In this document: piece after piece, positions 1 through 6,256 of the stretch
How the letters are laid out: each line of letters begins with the position of its first letter
How positions within the stretch are numbered: the stretch's first letter is position 1
IMG/VR virus record: IMGVR_UViG_3300030101_003495
Location: 1-63,694 of that record
DNA length: 63,694 nucleotides
Source of the DNA: a virus
Strand: one strand, 5' to 3'
The notes under the pieces: generated by a model
What the model saw: the letters and a program-made list of their open reading frames with translations, nothing else
What the model was told of the DNA's origin: nothing
Database searches by the model: none
Position numbers and translations under genes: made by a program

Positions 1-98
1 AAAGGTACAGGTATAGACGTAGTAACTGGTAAAAAAGTTAATATGATTAAATCTGGAATAATAGACCCGTTGTTAGTTACTAAAAGTGCTTTAAAAAA
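1..98. repeat. Direct terminal repeat, left copy
   Basis: The first 98 bases recur exactly at 63596-63693; the next base differs (t at 99, c at 63694), and the change is synonymous in the groEL frame. The repeat lies inside groEL, whose frame is continuous across it. This is what a circular or circularly permuted genome looks like when an assembler leaves an overlap. A biological terminal repeat is possible, but a 98-bp copy inside a coding gene makes an assembly overlap more likely. Confidence 0.95.
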
Positions 99-180
99 TG
101 CTGTATCTGTAGCTACAACAATACTATCAACTGATTGTGTAATTAATAATTTAAGGATCAATGAAGGCGATAGGAAATAA
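1..180 (+). CDS. groEL: GroEL chaperonin, C-terminal 59 codons (joins 62219-63694)
   Basis: Reading frame 1 is open from base 1 to the TAA at 178-180 and matches the frame of the gene leaving the right end. Joined through the 98-bp overlap, the product is 518 aa (459 codons before the overlap plus these 59). This part holds the end of the equatorial domain. The glycine/methionine-rich tail typical of bacterial GroEL is missing; the protein ends in NEGDRK. The last 20 bases overlap the start of groES, suggesting translational coupling in the order groEL then groES, the reverse of the usual bacterial operon. Confidence 0.9.
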   Translation, partial: KGTGIDVVTGKKVNMIKSGIIDPLLVTKSALKNAVSVATTILSTDCVINNLRINEGDRK

Positions 181-421
181 TATTATTATAATACCTAAAA
201 AAGTAGTTACTGATAAAACAAAAGGTGGTTTACTTATAATAGAAAAAGATAGAGAAGACTTAAGATATAGAGAAGCTACTATATATTCAGTAAGTGACAG
301 TATAAAAGGTGTTAAAGAAAACGATAAAATATACTATGATAAACATGCTGGTCATGGTATAGAGTTTAATAAAGAAAAATATACGGTTATAAAATTACAA
401 GATATCGTTGTTGTATTATGA
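161..421 (+). CDS. groES: GroES co-chaperonin
   Basis: 86 aa, within the usual 85-100 aa of Cpn10. The N-terminus (AIGNNIIIIPKKV) matches the first beta strand of GroES. A mobile-loop-like segment around residues 18-26 ends in GGLLI, the place where GroES carries the hydrophobic tripeptide that docks on GroEL. The second half has the VKENDKIYY and DIVVVL strands matching the VGD...F and DIL...I pattern at the end of the family. It should cap the phage GroEL, or the host one, during folding of virion proteins. The ATG lies inside the end of groEL and the stop overlaps the next start by 4 nt, so the three genes form one transcript. Confidence 0.88.
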   Translation: MKAIGNNIIIIPKKVVTDKTKGGLLIIEKDREDLRYREATIYSVSDSIKGVKENDKIYYDKHAGHGIEFNKEKYTVIKLQDIVVVL

Positions 422-864
422 GAAAACTCAGTGCAAGCGATATTAAAGAACTAAACTTATTTAAACATTATAGATTAGTTCGTAAATGGGCTTGCAGAAA
501 CAATAACTTAAACGATGCAGATTTAGAATTATTAATTTATTTTGACTGTATGGGTTTATTTACTAAGCAAGATTTTAAAATCGGTACTTATGCTTACAGT
601 TGGGACAACAGGCGCTGGAACAAAATGATAAAAAACGATTGGATAGTTGTATGGAGAAATCGTAATAGAACTACACAAAAGTATAATATCTATCAAGTTT
701 CTTTCAAGTGTAAACAACTAATAGCTAGAATGTACCGAATTATGTTAGGCGAAGAAGATGTACCTATAAGTAAAAGAAGAAATAAAATAATGCGAGGACA
801 AACTTACACAGATAAAGTTTTAATCACTGCAATTAAAAATGTTAACAACGATAAACAAAGATAA
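418..864 (+). CDS. Winged-helix-like DNA-binding protein, uncertain
   Basis: 148 aa, basic and rich in Lys/Arg and aromatics. The middle section (about residues 30-100) reads like a winged helix: a helix with DADLELLIYFD, then a helix with a WNKMIKNDW segment, then a strand-turn-strand with TTQKYNIYQVS. MarR-type regulators have this layout, but no full family match can be claimed by eye. It starts 4 nt inside groES and precedes the small virion-protein cluster, so it could be a late regulator or a DNA-binding virion component. Confidence 0.6.
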   Translation: MRKLSASDIKELNLFKHYRLVRKWACRNNNLNDADLELLIYFDCMGLFTKQDFKIGTYAYSWDNRRWNKMIKNDWIVVWRNRNRTTQKYNIYQVSFKCKQLIARMYRIMLGEEDVPISKRRNKIMRGQTYTDKVLITAIKNVNNDKQR

Positions 865-865
865 T

Positions 866-1093
866 ATGAATAACATGAATAAACAAATAGGCGATATAAA
901 TCTAGACGTTATGCCTGATGTTACAGGTAATCAAGCTTTATTTGATGGTCCATTAAAACCTACTTTTTCTGAAGGTATGGCAATGAAAAGTCCTTTAAAA
1001 CAAAATGCTTTTATAGGAGCTATGAGAGCTGCAAAAGAAGAAGGTAAAGATTCTTTTACTGTTGATGGTAAAGAATTTAAAGTTAAAAGCTAA
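866..1093 (+). CDS. Small protein with SPLKQ motif
   Basis: 75 aa, unrecognised. The ATG at 866, one base after the upstream stop, is preferred over an in-frame one at 839 that would overlap the previous gene. The sequence has MKSPLKQNAF near the middle and ends in VDGKEFKVKS. SPL(K/L) near the start of a basic protein recurs in at least four other small proteins here (1126, 1849, 33692, 33856). A small virion or virion-associated protein is the best guess from position and composition. Confidence 0.65.
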   Translation: MNNMNKQIGDINLDVMPDVTGNQALFDGPLKPTFSEGMAMKSPLKQNAFIGAMRAAKEEGKDSFTVDGKEFKVKS

Positions 1094-1125
1094 GGGGCAG
1101 CAACTAAAACAAAAAAATAAATATT

Positions 1126-1335
1126 ATGAGCAATTCTCCATTTTTACAAAAAGAATTTCCAGAAATAAAAGAAAAAAACAAAGGTAAATTTACTAGGTGG
1201 GTTAAAAAAAATATGCCCGGTAAAAGTACTTGTTCAGCTGCTTCTATTATAATGAAAGCCAAAAAAGGTAAATATAGTAGTGCGGTAAGATCAATGGCTA
1301 ATTATGCTAACAATATGGGATGTAATAAAAAATAA
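1126..1335 (+). CDS. Small basic protein with NSPFL N-terminus
   Basis: 69 aa, strongly basic (about a quarter Lys/Arg) with two cysteines. It starts MSNSPFLQKEF and ends in an alanine-rich helix (SSAVRSMANYANNMGC). The leader is ATAAATATTATG, the typical start context of this genome. Function unknown; the NSP(F/L) start links it to the other small basic proteins of the late region. DNA condensation or capsid packing would fit the charge but is not shown. Confidence 0.65.
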   Translation: MSNSPFLQKEFPEIKEKNKGKFTRWVKKNMPGKSTCSAASIIMKAKKGKYSSAVRSMANYANNMGCNKK

Positions 1336-1337
1336 CT

Positions 1338-1448
1338 ATGGATACTAAAAAATTAAAAACAATATCAGCTGAATTAAAAAAAGCTTCTGCCATGCACAAA
1401 GCTCAAGCTTTAAAAATTGATAAAATGTTAAAATCAATAAAAAAATAA
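1338..1448 (+). CDS. 36-aa lysine-rich helical peptide
   Basis: A short ORF starting 3 nt after the previous stop: MDTKKLKTIS..., then an amphipathic Lys/Ala helix (SAELKKASAMHKAQAL) and a KIDKMLKSIKK tail. Spacing, start context and residue pattern agree with a real gene in this packed cluster. No function can be assigned. Confidence 0.55.
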   Translation: MDTKKLKTISAELKKASAMHKAQALKIDKMLKSIKK

Positions 1449-1453
1449 ATATT

Positions 1454-1678
1454 ATGCACGAAGATAAGGCGTATAACAAAGCAAGTAAAAATAAAAAAGT
1501 AGGTATAGTAGGAGAAACTCACATATGGGACGGACCGTTAAATCAAACTGGTAGATCTCACGCATCTGGTGATAGTTCTGGAATAACAGGTATGGAAGTA
1601 TCTAAATATCCACAATCTCGTACTGAAATGCAAGTTAAATATCCTATAACAGCGTTAGCTCAAGGTAAAAAAATTTAA
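1454..1678 (+). CDS. Hypothetical protein, 74 aa
   Basis: 74 aa, polar and glycine-rich, starting 5 nt after the previous stop behind TAAATATTATG. The centre reads HIWDGPLNQTGRSHASGDSSG; the end TALAQGKKI. There is no signal peptide or membrane segment. The DGPL pattern also occurs in the 866-1093 protein (FDGPLKPT), hinting that both belong to one group of small late proteins. Function unknown. Confidence 0.6.
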   Translation: MHEDKAYNKASKNKKVGIVGETHIWDGPLNQTGRSHASGDSSGITGMEVSKYPQSRTEMQVKYPITALAQGKKI

Positions 1679-1679
1679 C

Positions 1680-1832
1680 ATGAGTGTATCAGATATAAAA
1701 TTACTCGCAATAAACGGGTTAGCTTTAGCTATTTCTATGACACATCTAGAGATTTCATTAAAAATTATACTTTTACTAGTAACTATTGGATATACAATAT
1801 CTAAGTGGGTAAAACTTAAGGAAAAGAAGTAA
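1680..1832 (+). CDS. Single-pass small membrane protein
   Basis: 50 aa. Residues 8-18 are weakly hydrophobic and residues 25-42 (ISLKIILLLVTIGYTISKW) form a clear membrane helix, followed by a basic tail KLKEKK. It begins 1 nt after the previous stop. Small size, one good helix and a charged C-terminus suit a holin-like or pinholin-like role, but a stronger holin candidate lies at 3796. Confidence 0.6.
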   Translation: MSVSDIKLLAINGLALAISMTHLEISLKIILLLVTIGYTISKWVKLKEKK

Positions 1833-1848
1833 TAATTAAACTATACAT

Positions 1849-2136
1849 ATGCCAACTAATAGTCCGCTAAAAATTACAGAAAAATCTTACGAAAAACAAA
1901 ATAGAAAAATGCGTAAGGAGTATACGTCTGAAACTGGTAAAAAACTAGGATCTAGACAAACTTCAGGTACTGGTAAACGAAGAGTTTCTTTTGCTTGTAG
2001 ATTTGGAGGTATGGCAGGTGCTTTAAAAAATAAAAAAGGAGATCCCACTAAATTAAAAATGGCTTTAAAAAAATGGGGTTTTGGTAGTAAAGAAGCTGCT
2101 AGAAATTTTTGTAATAAACATAAAAATAAAAAATAA
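1849..2136 (+). CDS. Small basic protein with NSPLK N-terminus
   Basis: 95 aa, very basic (about one residue in three is Lys/Arg), starting MPTNSPLKITEKS. The second half has FACRFGGMAGAL and WGFGSKEAARNFCNKHK. The layout is similar to the 54-aa protein at 33692 and the 124-aa protein at 33856: an N-terminal SPL, then a compact Gly/Trp/Cys module with many lysines. Probably a virion protein that contacts DNA; this is inference. A 117-codon antisense frame here is a shadow. Confidence 0.65.
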   Translation: MPTNSPLKITEKSYEKQNRKMRKEYTSETGKKLGSRQTSGTGKRRVSFACRFGGMAGALKNKKGDPTKLKMALKKWGFGSKEAARNFCNKHKNKK

Positions 2137-2369
2137 TGGAAAAAGGACACTTTGGTAAATACACAGGTAATGCTAGACATTCTCATACACCTGTAACAAC
2201 ACACAACGTACACGCTGCAGAACGTGATGATGCGGCGCATATTTCTTATTTAAAAAGAGATATTGATTATGATTCAAAACATAATAAAAGTGATATAGAT
2301 ATGACAGCTGATGAAAAACATATTTCTAAATTAGCTGGTGATATTAAATATGACAAAAAACATCACTAA
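2136..2369 (+). CDS. Histidine/aspartate-rich small protein
   Basis: 77 aa, start overlapping the previous stop by 1 nt (TAATG). Eleven histidines; N-terminal half HFGKYTGNARHSHTPVTTH. Two related segments follow: AHISYLKRDIDYDSKHN and KHISKLAGDIKYDKKHH. So the C-terminal half is an internal duplication of about 26 residues with the pattern H-I-S-x-L-x-x-D-I-x-Y-D-x-K-H. Metal binding is possible. No family recognised. Confidence 0.6.
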   Translation: MEKGHFGKYTGNARHSHTPVTTHNVHAAERDDAAHISYLKRDIDYDSKHNKSDIDMTADEKHISKLAGDIKYDKKHH

Positions 2370-2393
2370 ACAATTGCACAAACAAACGACAAA

Positions 2394-2414
2394 CTAAAAA
2401 CTAAAAACTAAAAA
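2394..2414 (+). promoter_or_regulatory. Triple CTAAAAA leader repeat
   Basis: Three tandem copies of CTAAAAA lie directly before the ATG at 2417. Bacteroidota ribosomes rely on A-rich, unstructured leaders rather than Shine-Dalgarno pairing, so this could be a strong translation leader for the putative decoration protein behind it. Confidence 0.4.
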
Positions 2415-2416
2415 CA

Positions 2417-2803
2417 ATGGCAAAATTTATAAAATTTAAATGTATAAACAATGCAGCTGTTGCTCCATTAGGACCAATCAACAGCGTGCTTGTAAATGTA
2501 GAAGATATAACAACAGTAACAGCAACAGGTGCTACAGGTGCTAATGCTAAAACAGTTGTTATAGGATTAACTGGAAGAGCTGCGCAAGCTGCTGGTTATC
2601 AAACATTAACATTATCAGTATCCACTTCAACTGGCTCTGCTGTAAACCCAACACTAGTAAGTGGACAAGACAATCCACTAGTAGGAGCAGTAAGAGGCGC
2701 TATGACATCAAACCCAGGAGGTGTAGTTACTACTTGCTCTCTAGGAAATGATCAAGCAGCAACACCTGTACAAATGTACTGGAGAACAGCTACTTATGCA
2801 TAA
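2417..2803 (+). CDS. Putative small capsid/decoration protein
   Basis: 128 aa, rich in Ala, Thr, Val and Gly with few charges: a beta-rich, structural-protein composition. It starts MAKFIKFKC and includes VLVNVEDITTVTATG, which resembles short capsid-associated proteins of marine phages. The strong A-rich leader and more even codon use than neighbours suggest high expression. A head decoration protein is the best reading, but a minor tail protein cannot be excluded. Confidence 0.55.
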   Translation: MAKFIKFKCINNAAVAPLGPINSVLVNVEDITTVTATGATGANAKTVVIGLTGRAAQAAGYQTLTLSVSTSTGSAVNPTLVSGQDNPLVGAVRGAMTSNPGGVVTTCSLGNDQAATPVQMYWRTATYA

Positions 2804-2954
2804 AAGTATTGGTTTCGGCGATACAGTAGAGAAATTTACTAGAAAAACTGGAATCAAAACTATTGTTGATCACGTATCACAGGGACTTAATATTCCCTGT
2901 GGTTGTGAACAACGTAAAAATGTATTGAACAAAATGTTTCCTTATAAAAAATAA
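2796..2954 (+). CDS. Small protein with GCGC-type cysteine pair
   Basis: 52 aa. The ATG at 2796 overlaps the previous gene by 8 nt and is preferred to an upstream in-frame start that would add 16 residues. The pattern FTRKTGIKTIVDHV then CGCEQRK and LNKMFPYKK is shared, from memory, with short conserved hypothetical proteins of marine phages. The Cys-x-Cys plus basic tail might bind a metal or nucleic acid. Function unknown. Confidence 0.6.
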   Translation: MHKSIGFGDTVEKFTRKTGIKTIVDHVSQGLNIPCGCEQRKNVLNKMFPYKK

Positions 2955-2955
2955 A

Positions 2956-3264
2956 ATGGCTTTTAAAATTAAACCACCTTATGTGATTGATAATACACCA
3001 TTGTATCATCTTGATTTTGAAGAAGATGGTTTACTTGGTAGAGCTGATAAAAACGGAAGCATATTAATAAATAAAAACATAACAGACCCCAAACAGAAAG
3101 CAAGCGTAATACGTCATGAAAAAGTACATCTTAATGATATGAAAAAAGGTATACTAGATTATGATGATAAAAACGTTTACTGGAAAGGTAAAAAATATCC
3201 TCGTTCTTCATTTAATGAGGGTAATAAAAATTTACCTTGGGAAAAAAAAGCTTATAACGCATAA
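2956..3264 (+). CDS. Small HExxH metalloprotease-like protein
   Basis: 102 aa. Residues 54-58 read HEKVH, a zinc-binding HExxH motif, inside a helix (VIRHEKVHLNDM). A conserved-looking LPWEKKAY at 93-100 puts a glutamate about 38 residues later that could be the third ligand, as in minigluzincin-type proteases. N-terminal residues form short beta strands. There is no signal peptide, so action on virion or cytoplasmic proteins is more likely than on peptidoglycan. Could process virion proteins; inference only. Confidence 0.6.
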   Translation: MAFKIKPPYVIDNTPLYHLDFEEDGLLGRADKNGSILINKNITDPKQKASVIRHEKVHLNDMKKGILDYDDKNVYWKGKKYPRSSFNEGNKNLPWEKKAYNA

Positions 3265-3274
3265 AATAAATAAA

Positions 3275-3796
3275 ATGGGATACGGTAATAAATCAGTAAG
3301 TGGAATACATCCAATACTAAAACACATGAATAAATTAGGAGGTAATCCTGAAATTAAATATGATCCAATTGCACATGATGAAAAAGGCATGGGTAGAGGT
3401 GGAAAACTAGGTACAGCAGAATATGGTAAAATGAAAGATGGTATGGGGGCGTATGGTAAAATGAAAGATGGTATGCCTGCATATGGTCACGGTAAAGACA
3501 AAGGAATGCCTGGTTATAAAAGTGATGCACAAAGAAAAGCAGTTCACGCATCAAAAGCAGAAAAAGGATCTGCTGCATATGGTAAGAAAAGTTATGGTAT
3601 GCCTAAACATGGTAAAATGCATGGTGAAGGTATGCCTAAACATGGTAAAATGCATAATGACGGTATGGCAGCTTATTATGGTAAAAAAAGCAAAGGAATG
3701 CCTAAACACGGTAAAATTCACAAAAAAGACACTGGTAAAGGATACAGTGTAATGACAGACTCTAAAGGAGTTAAAGTGAATATTAAAAATAAATAG
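3275..3796 (+). CDS. GMPxHGK repeat protein (Gly/Met/Lys/His rich)
   Basis: 173 aa from the ATG at 3275 (an earlier in-frame ATG at 3161 would sit inside the previous gene). From residue 50 to 160 the protein is built of short repeats: KMKDGMGAYG, KMKDGMPAYG, GMPKHGKMH twice, GMPKHGKIH. Each carries a Met-Pro and often a His. The whole is basic and low in complexity, with no membrane segment. Such repeats could bind copper or other metals, or coat DNA in the head. Not recognised as a named family. Shadow ORFs in other frames come from the repeat. Confidence 0.65.
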   Translation: MGYGNKSVSGIHPILKHMNKLGGNPEIKYDPIAHDEKGMGRGGKLGTAEYGKMKDGMGAYGKMKDGMPAYGHGKDKGMPGYKSDAQRKAVHASKAEKGSAAYGKKSYGMPKHGKMHGEGMPKHGKMHNDGMAAYYGKKSKGMPKHGKIHKKDTGKGYSVMTDSKGVKVNIKNK

Positions 3797-4176
3797 TGTT
3801 TAAATTATTACTAGGCCTTTTAGGTAAAGGTAACGGAAATAAATCTGTTGCTGGCGGTTTGGCTTGGGAAATAAGAGAAGCAATAAAAGGTAAGGAATTA
3901 GATCCTGAAAAATTAATAGAATTACAGACTAAGATAAATGCAGTAGAAGCCCAGCATAGAACATTGTTTGTTGCTGGATGGAGACCATTTATTGGGTGGA
4001 TATGCGGCGTAGCACTAGCATATAATTTTGTTGTAAGAGACTTGATTATATGGTTAACACCTACTTTCGAAACTCCACCCGCCTTACAAATGGATCACTT
4101 AATGACAGTACTTTTAGGTATGTTAGGTTTAGGTGGTCTTAGAACTTATGAAAAAATAAAAGATAAAGTAAAATAA
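3796..4176 (+). CDS. Holin candidate, 3-TM superfamily
   Basis: 126 aa with a GTG start overlapping the previous TAG by one base. After an amphipathic N-terminus, residues 54-88 (HRTLFVAGWRPFIGW, then ICGVALAYNFVV) form the hallmark segment of the GTA-type 3TM holin family. A second hydrophobic stretch at about 103-117 is followed by a basic tail (YEKIKDKVK). It should permeabilise the inner membrane at lysis. It lies far from the endolysin (34233), but both are on the same late strand. Confidence 0.75.
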   Translation: MFKLLLGLLGKGNGNKSVAGGLAWEIREAIKGKELDPEKLIELQTKINAVEAQHRTLFVAGWRPFIGWICGVALAYNFVVRDLIIWLTPTFETPPALQMDHLMTVLLGMLGLGGLRTYEKIKDKVK

Positions 4177-4185
4177 AAAATAATT

Positions 4186-4923
4186 ATGTATCAAAAAAGT
4201 CAAGACGATGTTTTTACTGATGCAGTTGATGTTACGTTGTCAGCTACATTACGAGCGCCGGGCGCATCAGCCGCAGGTATACCATCTGGTCAATTTACAG
4301 ATACCACAGCTAATATAGCTGCAACAGCTCAAAAAGTTATTGCTTTTGCTTCAGGTGGAACTTTTTTAGGTTCTGCAATACCAAGTACTAAAGGTACTGG
4401 TGGTGCTCCCGCATTAGCAGATACAGCATCACAAATGACTAGAACTGGTGCTTCATATGAAATAGAAACAAGTGCGCTTGGAGCAATTACAAATGTAAGA
4501 GTAGTACAAACAAGACCTGCTGGAGCAACAAGCGCTCCTGAAAACCCAGGGGCTGGACCTAATTTAGGAGCCAATACACAGACTATTGTTTTTGATGCGG
4601 CTTCATTAAATAAAGCTTTTGGTCAAACTAATATTACAGGTAGTTTATCTATAGCTTTAGCTGGAACTGATTTACAACCACCAACTAGTGGTACTGATGC
4701 TGGTACTGATGGTGTTTATGAAGCTGATCCTCAATCAAATGGTAGTTTTGGATTATATGTAGGTGGAACTGGTGATATTAAATTAGAATTAGTTGGAGCA
4801 GTTACAAATCAAACAGTTACTATTAAAAGTATTCCTGCTGGAACAATACTTCCTTTACAAGCTAGAAAAATTTTAATTGGTGACGCTGCAACTACTGCTA
4901 CTGAAATATTAGCATTATATTAA
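4186..4923 (+). CDS. Putative head fibre/virion surface protein
   Basis: 245 aa, Ala/Thr/Gly-rich and acidic, no signal peptide. The first 150 residues are low in complexity; the last 60 (DIKLELVGAVTNQTVTIKS, then GTILPLQARKILIGD) look like a beta-barrel of the sort found on phage virion surfaces. It sits between the holin candidate and the terminase cluster. A head-fibre or spike role is inference from composition and place. Confidence 0.5.
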   Translation: MYQKSQDDVFTDAVDVTLSATLRAPGASAAGIPSGQFTDTTANIAATAQKVIAFASGGTFLGSAIPSTKGTGGAPALADTASQMTRTGASYEIETSALGAITNVRVVQTRPAGATSAPENPGAGPNLGANTQTIVFDAASLNKAFGQTNITGSLSIALAGTDLQPPTSGTDAGTDGVYEADPQSNGSFGLYVGGTGDIKLELVGAVTNQTVTIKSIPAGTILPLQARKILIGDAATTATEILALY

Positions 4924-4947
4924 TAAATTAAATTTAAATTAAATCAA

Positions 4948-5217
4948 ATGAAAAAAGTAGAATCAAAAGCCGAGGAGGCTAAAACACAAATTACTGAAGA
5001 ACAATTATCTAAGATACAAAAACAGCAAGAAATTTTAGCTGGTCTATTAAGAGATATAGGTTTTTTAGAAGGACAAAAACATGGTTTATGTCATAAGTAT
5101 GCTGGAGCAGTTCAGGATATGGATGATTTTAAACTAGAACTTGAAAAAGAATATGGTGCTGTTAATATTAATTTAGAAGATGGTACTTATACACCTATAG
5201 AAGAAAAAAGTGAGTAG
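4948..5217 (+). CDS. Coiled-coil protein, 89 aa
   Basis: 89 aa, acidic. Residues 12-80 form one long amphipathic helix (ITEEQLSKIQKQQEILAGLL, later AGAVQDMDDFKLELEKEYG), then a short NINLEDGTYTP strand. Small proteins with this shape are common next to terminase genes of marine phages; no role is known. It overlaps the following gene by 8 nt. Confidence 0.6.
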   Translation: MKKVESKAEEAKTQITEEQLSKIQKQQEILAGLLRDIGFLEGQKHGLCHKYAGAVQDMDDFKLELEKEYGAVNINLEDGTYTPIEEKSE

Positions 5218-5437
5218 TGTAATAAGAAAAATTAGCATAGGAGCTGATTATAAAAATGACGCTATGCATTATGCTATAGGACAGCAAGTGTATGGCGGTC
5301 ATACTATATCTCATATATTATATAATGAAGAAGAGTTTTCTTATAATATATTTATTAAAAAAGAAGACGAGGTATTACCTTGGAAAAAATTTAATTCCAA
5401 TATGGCTATATCGGTTGAATATGATTTAGAATACTAA
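5210..5437 (+). CDS. Conserved hypothetical, 75 aa, GTG start
   Basis: 75 aa; no ATG is available and GTG at 5210 overlaps the previous stop. Pattern: IGADYKNDAMHYAIGQQVYG near the N-terminus, then DEVLPWKKFNSNM and a VEYDLEY end. This short beta-rich protein is familiar from marine phage genomes, but I know of no function. Coupled by overlap to both neighbours. Confidence 0.6.
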   Translation: MSSVIRKISIGADYKNDAMHYAIGQQVYGGHTISHILYNEEEFSYNIFIKKEDEVLPWKKFNSNMAISVEYDLEY

Positions 5438-6051
5438 TGAACAGTGTTTATGATTTTATTATAAAACCATTAGGTGAAAGATATAATAACAAAGTAAATA
5501 TTGATAATAAAGAATTAATTATTAATTCTAGTATTTCAGATCATAAATTTGTTAATAGGCTTGCCAAAGTAGTTAGTATCCCATTAGCTATAAAAACAAA
5601 TATTAAAATAAACGATATAGTTGTAGTACATCATAATTTATTTAGACGTTATTATAACATGAAAGGAAAATCTGTAAATGGTTCTAAATATTTTAAAGAT
5701 GATTTATACTTTGCCTCAGAGTCACAAATATATTTATATAATAATGGTATTTGGAATACAAATAAAGATTTTTGTTTTATAAAGCCATTACAAGAAAATA
5801 ATGAGTTTAGTGTTGAAAAAGTAAAAAAGAATGTTGGTATACTAAAGTATGGTAATAGTTCATTAGAAGTGCTAGGAATAACTACAGGAGATGTTGTTGG
5901 GTTTAAATCTAACAGAGAGTTTGAGTTTGTGGTTGATAAGCAGCTTTTATATTGTATGGAATCAAATGATATTTTAATTAAGTATGAACACGAAGAAAAC
6001 CAAAGAGAGTATAATCCAGGCTGGGCAGAAAGCGGTAGAAGAATTAATTAA
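5437..6051 (+). CDS. GroES-like beta-barrel protein
   Basis: 204 aa. The N-terminus DFIIKPLGERYNN resembles the GroES start (IRPLxDR). Residues 38-65 (NRLAKVVSIP, then IKINDIVVVHHN) match the GroES strand pair ending in VGDxVxF. The C-terminal 60 residues repeat the pattern (ITTGDVVGFKSNREFEFV, then LLYCMESNDILIKY), like the GroES end with DIL...I. In between lies an insert of about 80 residues. It could be a divergent co-chaperonin, in the way T4 gp31 replaces GroES, or a barrel reused for another job. Located just before the terminase genes. No catalytic residues visible. Confidence 0.5.
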   Translation: MNSVYDFIIKPLGERYNNKVNIDNKELIINSSISDHKFVNRLAKVVSIPLAIKTNIKINDIVVVHHNLFRRYYNMKGKSVNGSKYFKDDLYFASESQIYLYNNGIWNTNKDFCFIKPLQENNEFSVEKVKKNVGILKYGNSSLEVLGITTGDVVGFKSNREFEFVVDKQLLYCMESNDILIKYEHEENQREYNPGWAESGRRIN

Positions 6052-6256
6052 AGTAGCTAAAGAAGCAATAGTTGATTCTGATGATGATATTTCTGCAGAC
6101 AGATTAAAAAACGCAGCTGCTACAAAAAAATTAGCTATATTTGATGCTTTTGAAATACTTAACCGTATAGAAGAAGAAGAGAATATGTTAAAAGAAACTA
6201 GTAAAAAAGATAAAGGAGCAAGCTTTAAAGGTTTTGCAGAAAATAGATCTAAATAA
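5984..6256 (+). CDS. terS: Putative terminase small subunit
   Basis: 90 aa, acidic and helical (ESIIQAGQKAVEELIKVAKE, later KNAAATKKLAIFDAFEILNR). It overlaps the previous gene by 68 nt and touches the terminase large-subunit ATG by one base. Size, helical content and the slot directly upstream of TerL fit a small terminase subunit, which recognises the packaging site and regulates TerL. No clear helix-turn-helix is visible, so the call rests mainly on context. Confidence 0.55.
   Translation: MNTKKTKESIIQAGQKAVEELIKVAKEAIVDSDDDISADRLKNAAATKKLAIFDAFEILNRIEEEENMLKETSKKDKGASFKGFAENRSK

Noticed and set aside
1887-2240. 117-codon minus-strand ORF
   Set aside because: Phe/Leu-rich complement of lysine-rich plus-strand genes; lies across two good genes.
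3161-3274. Longer start for the GMPxHGK protein
   Set aside because: The extra 38 codons lie inside the metalloprotease-like gene and have no similarity to the repeat protein.
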